Assembly: GCF_008807075.1 (NCBI RefSeq)
Contig: NZ_CP035632.1
Location: forward strand, 186,001 to 250,000
Length of the DNA stretch: 64,000 nt
Direction of reading: 5' to 3'
Source of the DNA: Synechococcus sp. RSCCF101
GTDB lineage: Bacteria > Cyanobacteriota > Cyanobacteriia > PCC-6307 > Cyanobiaceae
Under the pieces are notes generated by a model, which worked only from the letters and a program-made list of their open reading frames with translations, had not been told where the DNA came from and ran no database searches. This document shows, in pieces, positions 19,811-26,800 of the stretch. The first letter of the stretch is position 1; each line of letters begins with the position of its first letter. A program made the translations under genes and the position numbers.

Positions 19811-20221
19811 TCAGTGGGGGCTGGCGCCACCGTCGTCCCAGTGGCTCACCGTGCCCGGTTCGCCGCTGCGGCCGTCTCCCCCGGCGGTGATCACCATCAG
19901 CTCCTCGCCATCGGTCCCACGCCACTGGAAGCGGCAGAACGCGGCTCCCGTGCCCGAGCAGGCCCAGGCCTCCAGAAAGCGCTCGCAGCGGCGATCCCCC
20001 TCCACACAGCCGTGCTCCCCGCCGGGCCGCGGCACGGGGCGCCAGCCCGATGCCTGCAGCGACCGCCGCAGCACGTCGTAGGGGGCTCCGGGCCGCAGAC
20101 CCTCCGGCGCCGGCTGAGCCGGCGCCCCGCCGGCGGCCAGCGTGAGGGACAGGGCGACGGCGGCGGCCGCCGCGACGGGCCAGCGGAGGACGCGCACGGG
20201 GGACTGCCGCATGGATGGCAC
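19811..20221 (-). CDS. Secreted hypothetical protein, cysteine-containing
   Basis: This is a 136-residue protein. A basic N-terminus and hydrophobic core (RWPVAAAAAVALSLTLAAGGAPAQP) form a clear signal peptide with cleavage near APA-Q. The mature part includes GAPYDVLRRSLQASGWRPV, a helix-strand pattern often seen in small periplasmic cyanobacterial proteins, and four cysteines (HGCVE, RRCER, WACSG, FCRF). No enzymatic motif is visible. It is divergent from the lipid-kinase fusion gene. Confidence 0.6.
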   Translation of the reverse strand: MPSMRQSPVRVLRWPVAAAAAVALSLTLAAGGAPAQPAPEGLRPGAPYDVLRRSLQASGWRPVPRPGGEHGCVEGDRRCERFLEAWACSGTGAAFCRFQWRGTDGEELMVITAGGDGRSGEPGTVSHWDDGGASPH

Positions 20222-20345
20222 TGCCGCTGTTCACAGCGTGACCACGCCGCGCCGGAGCGACCGTGCCCTGGCCCCAGGTCGGCAGGATCGTTACGCCGGC
20301 CGGCTCCCGGCCCCGCCGGCAGACTGGCTTCAGCCGCCTGGAGTC

Positions 20346-21662
20346 ATGCCCAGCGCTCTGGTTCTGCACGCCGCCCCCGCGCTGGCGGAGTCGCTGACGC
20401 GCTGGCTGGAGAGCCACCGCGCCCTGCTCGAGGGCTTCGAGCTGATCGCACCGCAGGAGGTGCTCGGCGCCATCCGCCGCCGGCCCGCGCTGCAGGACCT
20501 GGAGGTGAGTGCCTCACCGCCGTTGCGGGACGGGGGCGATCTGGTGCTGGCCTCCCGCATCCTCAGTGGCGCCATCAGCGGCGTGCTGTCGTTCCAGCGT
20601 CCCGATCCGGGCGAACTGGCCCATCACGAGGCGGTCAGCCTGGTGCGGGCCGCTCTGCTGCGTCAGATCCCCCTGGCGCTGAACGAAGCCTCCGCCACCG
20701 CGATCGTGCGCGGCCTGGCCCGGAGCCGCATCGGCTATCTGATCTTCAATCCGGTGGCCGGTCAGGGCAATCCCGAGCAGGAGCTGGCCCAGATCCGCGG
20801 CTTCCTCGAGCCCCAGCTGATGGTGCGGGTGGTGATGACCCGCCCGGATGTGGACCCGGCCGATCAGGCCCGCGATCTGGTGCGGGAGATTCAGGCGATC
20901 GAGGCCGATCAGGCCCACGAGAGCGAATCGATGCTGATCGCCTCGGGCGGCGATGGCACGGTGGGCGCCGTCGCCGGCGCCCTGCTCGACACCGGCATTC
21001 CCCTCGGCATCGTTCCCCGCGGCACCGCCAATGCCTTTTCGGTGGCTCTGGGCATTCCCACGGCCCTGCGGGCCGCCTGCACCAACCTGCTGATCGGCAA
21101 CACCCGCCGCGTGGATGCCGCGCTCTGCAACGGCAACCCGATGATCCTGCTGGCCGGGCTGGGCTTCGAGGCCGGCATGGTGAGCAAGGCCAGCCGCGAG
21201 ATGAAGAACGTTCTCGGCCCGCTGGCGTACATCCTTGCGGGCGCCCAGCAGTTCGGCGCTCAGCGGTCGTTCCGGGCCAGCCTTGAGCTGAACGGCGAGA
21301 CGCAAGAGTTGGAAGCCATGGCGATCACGGTGGCCAACGTCGCTCCCGCCACCTCGGTGATGGCCCAGGGTTTCGGCACCGTCGTTCCCGACGACGGCCT
21401 GCTCGATGTGATCGTGGCCACCCCCAGCGGGACACTGGAGGGGCTGCAGGTGCTCTCCTCTCTGGCGGGCTCGGCGCTCGGCCGGGTGCCCGCCACCCAC
21501 GAGAACCTGCTCTCCCTGCGCACCGATGCCCTCCGCATCCGGATTGATCCGGCCCAGGAGCTGGTGGTGGATGGGGAGATGCTCGAGGCTTCCAGCGTGG
21601 AGTTCCGCTCCCTCCCGGGAGCGCTCACCGTGGTGGCGCCGCTGCAGCAGGCCCTCCCCTGA
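20346..21662 (+). CDS. Methylglyoxal-synthase-like / diacylglycerol-kinase-type lipid kinase fusion
   Basis: This is a 438-residue protein of two domains. Residues ~1-120 resemble methylglyoxal synthase (GGDLVLASRIL, then HHEAVSLVRAALLRQIPLALNEASATAIV). Residues ~128-435 are a YegS/DagK-type lipid kinase with FNPVAGQGN, the glycine-rich SGGDGTVGAVAGAL, and PRGTANAFS. The kinase part should phosphorylate a diacylglycerol or related lipid. The MGS part keeps the overall pattern but several catalytic positions are hard to align, so its activity is uncertain. The same fusion is known from other cyanobacteria. The stop overlaps the next start (TGATG), coupling it to a metallophosphoesterase. Confidence 0.82.
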   Translation: MPSALVLHAAPALAESLTRWLESHRALLEGFELIAPQEVLGAIRRRPALQDLEVSASPPLRDGGDLVLASRILSGAISGVLSFQRPDPGELAHHEAVSLVRAALLRQIPLALNEASATAIVRGLARSRIGYLIFNPVAGQGNPEQELAQIRGFLEPQLMVRVVMTRPDVDPADQARDLVREIQAIEADQAHESESMLIASGGDGTVGAVAGALLDTGIPLGIVPRGTANAFSVALGIPTALRAACTNLLIGNTRRVDAALCNGNPMILLAGLGFEAGMVSKASREMKNVLGPLAYILAGAQQFGAQRSFRASLELNGETQELEAMAITVANVAPATSVMAQGFGTVVPDDGLLDVIVATPSGTLEGLQVLSSLAGSALGRVPATHENLLSLRTDALRIRIDPAQELVVDGEMLEASSVEFRSLPGALTVVAPLQQALP

Positions 21663-23050
21663 TGGGGATCAACCTGGCCAGCGACCCACCGATCGCCGCC
21701 AAGATCGCCCGCATGGCGGGGTGGGTCCGCTGGCGGGACCCGCTGATGCAGCGCCTCGGAGTCGATCAGACCCGGCTGATGCTGCCGAAGCTGCCGCAGG
21801 CCGATGGCGCCTGGCCGGCATGGCACTTCCTGGTGGTGGGCGACAGCGGCACCGGCCGGCATCGGCGCCACAGCCCTCCCCGTCGCATCGCCGAGCGATT
21901 GCTCCCCCATCGCCAGGGGGCGGCCTTCCTCCTCCACACCGGCGATGTGGTCTATCTGGTGGGGGCGGCGGAGCAGTATCGGGCCAATTTCCAGCGGCCC
22001 TACCGGGACTGGCTGGTGGATGGAGACCGCTGGCAGACACTGCCGCACGACCGCATGGTCTTCAACCAGCCGCTCCTGCCGGTCCCCGGCAACCACGACT
22101 ACTACGACCTCTCCGCTCCCGTGGCGCTGCTTTCCGGCCTGTCGGCACCGCTGCGGCGGCAGCTGGGCTGGTGGGCTGAGCCCGATTGCGGCTGGCACGG
22201 CTCCGGCGCGGGGGGCGTGTACGCCGCGGCCTTTCTCGATGGGCTCGCCGGCCTGAGTGAGGCCGAGCTCAGTGAGCACCTCGATCGCCATTACGTGGCG
22301 CGCTGGGACGGCACGCGTTGCCTTCGCTACGAGCCCGGTGCCTTCACGCGTCTGCCGAACCGCTACTACCGCTTCCGCCAGGCGGGGGTGGATGTGTTCG
22401 CCCTCGACACCAACACCTTCACTGCCCCCCACGGCAGCCGTGAGCCGGTCGATCAGGAGCAGCTCGACTGGCTGGAGCGGGGTCTGATCGCCTCCTGGCG
22501 CGATCCCGGCTGCCGGGGGCGCCTGCTGGTCTGCCACCACCCCGCCTACTCGAGCGAGGCCACCAAGGCCCCTGACCCCGCCACCCTGGCGGTGCGCCAT
22601 CAGCTGCGGCGCGTCTTCGATGCGGTGGCCTCGGCCCTGGCCGGCCTTGCCGGGGGGCGCACCCCGGTGGATCTGGTGCTCACCGGACACGCCCACTGCC
22701 TCGAGCTGATCCGCTGCGGCGACACCGGTCATGCCGATGCCGGCATCCCCTGGCTCATCTGCGGCGGCAGCGGCTACAGCCTCAGGCCGCAGGGGGCCGG
22801 CGGCGGTCAGGTGCGAGAGCGGGATGGGGCCGGGCGCGAGCGGGTCGTGGCCGCCAGCGAGCTGTTCATCGGACGCGGCGCGATCGGTCCGGATCCGGCA
22901 ACGCGCCCCTACAGCGCCCTGCGGATCGACGTGGGACCCGGCGCCCCCCTGAGCCTCACCGTCACGCCACTGGTCAGTGAACGGATCGGATCCGGTTGGC
23001 GGGACCACACCCTGGCGTCACTGCCGCTCACAACCTCCGGTTCACTCTGA
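21662..23050 (+). CDS. Calcineurin-like metallophosphoesterase
   Basis: This is a 462-residue two-metal phosphoesterase. The ordered motifs are FLVVGDSGTG (DxG position, first Asp), LHTGDVVY (GD), VPGNHDYYD (GNHD), VCHHPAYSSE (H) and LTGHAHCLE (GHxH), all with metal ligands intact. No signal peptide is seen, so it is probably cytoplasmic. An insert of about 100 residues between GNHD and the HH motif is longer than in the minimal fold. Translational coupling to a lipid kinase suggests, but does not prove, a role with phospholipid or phospho-metabolite turnover. Confidence 0.85.
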   Translation: MGINLASDPPIAAKIARMAGWVRWRDPLMQRLGVDQTRLMLPKLPQADGAWPAWHFLVVGDSGTGRHRRHSPPRRIAERLLPHRQGAAFLLHTGDVVYLVGAAEQYRANFQRPYRDWLVDGDRWQTLPHDRMVFNQPLLPVPGNHDYYDLSAPVALLSGLSAPLRRQLGWWAEPDCGWHGSGAGGVYAAAFLDGLAGLSEAELSEHLDRHYVARWDGTRCLRYEPGAFTRLPNRYYRFRQAGVDVFALDTNTFTAPHGSREPVDQEQLDWLERGLIASWRDPGCRGRLLVCHHPAYSSEATKAPDPATLAVRHQLRRVFDAVASALAGLAGGRTPVDLVLTGHAHCLELIRCGDTGHADAGIPWLICGGSGYSLRPQGAGGGQVRERDGAGRERVVAASELFIGRGAIGPDPATRPYSALRIDVGPGAPLSLTVTPLVSERIGSGWRDHTLASLPLTTSGSL

Positions 23051-23251
23051 TCGCGCGGGATCAGGAGCAGAGGGTGGAGACGTGGTGGACGGGGGCTGGC
23101 TGTCGGTCCGGCCGGCATCGGCGTCGAGGGTTCTCAATCGAGCCAGGATGCAGTGGAGTGTGTCGGCGGGCAGTTCGCCATCACGGCCCCAGCGCATTGA
23201 GGTGAGGCCGACACAGCTGCTGTCGGCGACCGTTCGTCGTTCGCGTTTCAT
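23042..23251 (-). CDS. Small hypothetical protein
   Basis: This is a 69-codon frame with a good GAGGGGG ribosome-binding sequence six bases before the ATG at 23251. The first ~45 residues are charged and helical (MKRERRTVADSSCVG, then DTLHCILARLRTL). The tail is Ser/Pro-rich and low-complexity. No family is recognised. It converges on the metallophosphoesterase gene with a 9-bp overlap. The ribosome-binding site is the main reason for listing it. Confidence 0.4.
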   Translation of the reverse strand: MKRERRTVADSSCVGLTSMRWGRDGELPADTLHCILARLRTLDADAGRTDSQPPSTTSPPSAPDPARSE

Positions 23252-23327
23252 GATCGCCCCCTCGCTGGTGATCCAATGGAAACGATTGTTGCCTCTGCCG
23301 GCGCTCTGACGCTGCCCCCGCAGGGGA

Positions 23328-23558
23328 TCAATCGAGCGGTGTGATGCTCTGGCAGCGGCGCAGCGACAGGAGGAGATGATCTGGAGCCTTGTACTGAGCC
23401 GGCAGCGAGCGATGCAGCAGAGCCATCCGGTGCCAGCACAGTGAGCGCTCGATCTCCTGGGTTGATCGACCCTCGCTCACCATCGTTCGCATGGCTTTGC
23501 AGTACATGAAGTACTTGGCTTCCAGTTCACCGATGGTGAGCGTGGCTTCCATGGTCAT
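23328..23558 (-). CDS. Small conserved-looking hypothetical protein
   Basis: This is a 76-residue protein starting MTMEATLTIGELEAKYFMYCK. The composition is balanced and helical, with paired aromatic and charged residues (SLCWHRMALLHRSLPAQYKAPDHLLLSL), more like a folded small protein than a chance frame. GGAG stands about seven bases before the ATG at 23558, which supports this start over the upstream one at 23597. No function is recognised. A GC hairpin at 23619-23634 lies in its presumed leader. Confidence 0.55.
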   Translation of the reverse strand: MTMEATLTIGELEAKYFMYCKAMRTMVSEGRSTQEIERSLCWHRMALLHRSLPAQYKAPDHLLLSLRRCQSITPLD

Positions 23559-23618
23559 CAACACTCCCTGCCTTTGCGGAGCTGCCTGGATCGTCAATGG
23601 AGTTGCCCTGCAGGGTCT

Positions 23619-23634
23619 ACCCCCATGCGGGGGT
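23619..23634. other. Short GC hairpin in the 23.6 kb intergenic region
   Basis: ACCCCC-ATGC-GGGGGT is a perfect 6-bp stem with a four-base loop, identical in pattern on both strands. It has no T tract on either side, so it is not a standard terminator. It lies about 60 bp upstream of the small minus-strand gene and about 190 bp before the CheB-CheR fusion. A role in leader structure is possible but unproven. I see no gene in the rest of 23559-23825. Confidence 0.35.
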
Positions 23635-23760
23635 GGCGGGAGGTGGCCATAACCGGGCCTTGCATTGAAGAGTTGCTTCAGAATGATGGTTCGCTGATTC
23701 GATGCCAGCGCAAGCTGCTATGCCTCTGCTCGATGCCGTGATGCGGCAACGGGCATTGAG

Positions 23761-23766
23761 TACAAT
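23761..23766 (+). promoter_or_regulatory. Candidate -10 element for the CheB-CheR fusion
   Basis: TACAAT differs from the TATAAT consensus at one position and lies 59 bp before the ATG at 23826. The sequence 16-18 bp upstream does not match a -35 hexamer well, so an activator or alternative sigma factor might be needed. Initiation near 23773 would put the whole 12-bp tandem repeat in the untranslated leader. Confidence 0.4.
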
Positions 23767-23784
23767 CATGATCGGCTGGAAGAG

Positions 23785-23824
23785 AAGAAGAACCCCAAGA
23801 AGAACCCCAAGAAGAACCCCAAGA
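23785..23824 (+). repeat. 12-bp tandem repeat, about 3.3 copies, ending one base before a start codon
   Basis: AAGAAGAACCCC occurs three times without change (23785-23796, 23797-23808, 23809-23820), followed by AAGA of a fourth copy and then C-ATG of the CheB-CheR fusion gene. The frame of the gene is open through the repeat (reading E-E-P-Q units) back to a TGA at 23769, but it has no start codon there, so the repeat appears untranslated. It occupies the place where a ribosome-binding site should be. Confidence 0.85.
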
Positions 23825-23825
23825 C

Positions 23826-26800
23826 ATGCCGGAGGCCCGAGATCCTGGGAATGATTCCCAACGCCGGCAACGTGGTGATGCTGCTGCTCCCGGTCAGGGC
23901 AGCGCCTCGCCACCATCGACGGATGCTCAGCCAGTCGGGGCCGAAGGGCGCCGGACTCCGGAGCAGGGGTGGGACGCGTCTGAGCCCGGCGAGGCCGGCA
24001 GCGGTGATTCCGTCAGCCACCTGGTCTGCATCGGCGCTTCAGCGGGTGGCCTGGAGGCCATCGAGGAGCTTCTGGCGGGCCTGCCAGCGCTCTCCGGCCT
24101 GGCCGTGATCCTGGCGATGCATGTCGCCCCGGACAAGCCGACCAACCTGCCGGACTATCTGAGCCGGAAGACCGCGTTGGAGGTCGTGCTGGCGGCCGAT
24201 GGAATGGCCCTCAGGCCAGGCGCTCTGGTGGTTGCGCAGCCCGGCCGGGATCTCACCCTCAACGGCAGCACGATTGCGTTTGTGCAGCCGCAGGAGGGCG
24301 CTTTCTCCGTTCCAAGCATTGACAGGTTCTTCCACTCGGCGGCCAGCAGCTGGGCAGAGCGCTGCATCGGCATCGTTCTCTCCGGCTCTGGCTCGGATGG
24401 CGCCATGGGCCTGCGGGCGATCCGCAGCGGTGGTGGCCTGACCATTGTTCAGAACCCGGCAACGGCTCGCTTTTCGTCCATGCCCCAATCAGCGTTCGCC
24501 TACGGGGGTGCGGAATGGGCTCTCGATGCCGGGACCATCGGGTCTGCGTTGGAGCGCTATCTCCGGCCTGACGTGCCTGACCTTCCTGAGCAATCAGATC
24601 CTGCTCAGATGAGCCGGGAGGAGCAGCAGCAGGGCGAGCGATACCAGGAGCAGCAGCAGCAGGACGACCTTCTGCTTGATGTGACCAAACTGATCCTGAA
24701 GCGGCGCGGCATTGATTTCTCTCAGTACAAGCGCTCCACATTGCGTCGCCAGATCCGGCGAAGGATGGTTGTGGCTGGCGTGGAATCTCTGAAGAGCTAT
24801 CTCGATCTGCTCAGGGATTCCCCGGATGAGGCGAATGAGCTGACACGAAACATGCTGGTCAGTGTGACGGCCTTTTTCCGTGATCCTGATGTGTTTGCCT
24901 GCCTCGCTCAGGCAATGCGCGATCTGCCAATTGTGGCTGATGACGACCGGCAGATGCGGATCTGGGTGCCGGGTTGTGCGACGGGGGAAGAGCTGTATTC
25001 GGTTGCCATGCTTGCGAGCGAGATCCTTGGCAATCCACCGGATCTCGGCCGCAGGCTCAAGCTGTTCGGTACGGATCTGGATGAGGAGAGTCTCACGATT
25101 GCCCGACGCGCGGTCTACACGCCCGATGCAGTGCAGGCCATACCGAGTGCACTTCGCTCGCGCTATCTCGTCTCTCAGGGCTACATGTACCGCATTCGAG
25201 AGGACATTCGAGACTGTGCCGTGTTTGCAAGGCACGATCTCTCTCAGGACCCTCCCTTTCCGGAGATTGATGTGATTTCCTGTCGCAATACGCTGATCTA
25301 TTTCTCAAACCAGATGCAAGACAAAATCTTCGATACGTTCCGGTTCAGCCTGGTTGATCGTGGTCTGCTGATCCTGGGGCCATCGGAAATCCTTCGAACC
25401 CAGTCTCAGGGACTCGCCATCCTCAATGGTGAGCACCACATCTATTCCCGCTACGGCGGCTCAACGGTCCGTACACTGCGTGCCCCTGCTGTGGCGACCA
25501 AACCCACCAACCAGTCGCCAAGTCGGAGCAGGGACCAGCGCGCGCAATTCTCGACATCGTCCCAGTCCTACGGCAGCAGCTTCTGGTACGCCATCGTTGC
25601 CGCGGCGGTGGAGCCATCCCTGGTGCTCGATGACCGGGATCGCGTGCTGGAGGTGATCGGTGATGTGTCCGCCTTCTGCCAGATCCCTCCGGGCCAGTTG
25701 ACCCATTCCCTGCTCAGGCTCATCAGGCCGGAATGGCGATCTGCTGTACGGGGACTTCTCGTTGCTCTGGAGGGGGGCGCCAGCTGTGTCTCCTCTCTGC
25801 CCCTGTCATCCGGAGCCGGCCGTGACCCGGTGGCATTGGTTCTCACGGCGCTTCCGCTGGATGGCAGGCCGTTCAAGCTGTTGAGCTTCCGGCCGATCTC
25901 CGCACCGATCACATTCCCCCAGAGTCAGAAGACATCGCTCGACGTGCCTCAGCTGCAACTGGCCGAGGAAGTCCACCGCCTTGAAGAGGAGTTGTTGGAG
26001 ACGAAGGAATCGCAGCGGGTCTACATGGTGGAGCTCCAGTCTGCCAATGAGGAGCTCGAGGCCTCATCCGAGGAATTGCAGGCCTCATCGGAAGAACTGC
26101 AGTCGTCCAACGAAGAGCTGGAAGCCTCGAATGAGGAGCTGCAGGCTTCGAATCAGGAGTTTGCCTGCCTGAATGAAGAACTCCGCGAGCGCAGCGCTCA
26201 GCTTGAACTGGCCAACTGCGACCTGCGCAACATTCAGCAAGCGCTCTCTCAGGGGCTGATCATTCTCGATGAGATGCTTCGGATTCAGCGGTTCTCCTCT
26301 CTGGCGGTGCGCGTCTTCGCGCTTGTCGAGTCCGATGTCGGCTCAACCTTGATGTCTGTGCCCACAACGGTTCCCATCCATGACCTGGAGCGTGTGCTGT
26401 TGGGTGTTGTTCAGGATCAACAGGTTGTCACCCTGGAGTGTGAGAACAGCAAGTCGGCGTATCTGTTGCGCTTTGTTCCGTACAGCACCATCCCGGCGAA
26501 CCGGAGCGGTGTGATCGTGACCATCACTGACATCTCAACCATTGTGCGCCTGCGCCGAACAGCGGAATCAACACTGGCGGATCTCAACCGAGTTGCGGAT
26601 ACATTGCAGGAAGGCATCTTCAAACGCGAGCTGGAGGGCGAGGGGCGCTTTGTGTTCGTCAGTCAACGCTTTGCGGACATTACTGGCCTTGATGGCGATC
26701 GCCTGGTTGTGGATCCCGGCCTGTTTGACGGGTGCATTCATCCTGACGACAGGGAGCGGGTCAAGGCCCAGAGGCAAAATCGGCCGTCAGGGCCGGTCTT

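Noticed and set aside
23768-23854. 28-codon upstream frame reading through the 12-bp repeat (Arg/Thr/Pro units)
   Set aside because: It begins at or before the predicted transcription start and overlaps the ATG of the fusion gene; repeats automatically create patterned short peptides.
24596-24662. CAG-rich repeats inside the CheB-CheR fusion and similar CAG/CTG tracts elsewhere
   Set aside because: These are codon-level repeats for Gln, Leu and Ala in coding sequence, common in this genome, not CRISPR or satellite arrays.
26040-26165. Imperfect repeats GAGGAGCT-GCAGGC in the fusion gene
   Set aside because: They encode the heptad coiled coil (SSEELQ/SNEELEA units), so they are explained by the protein.
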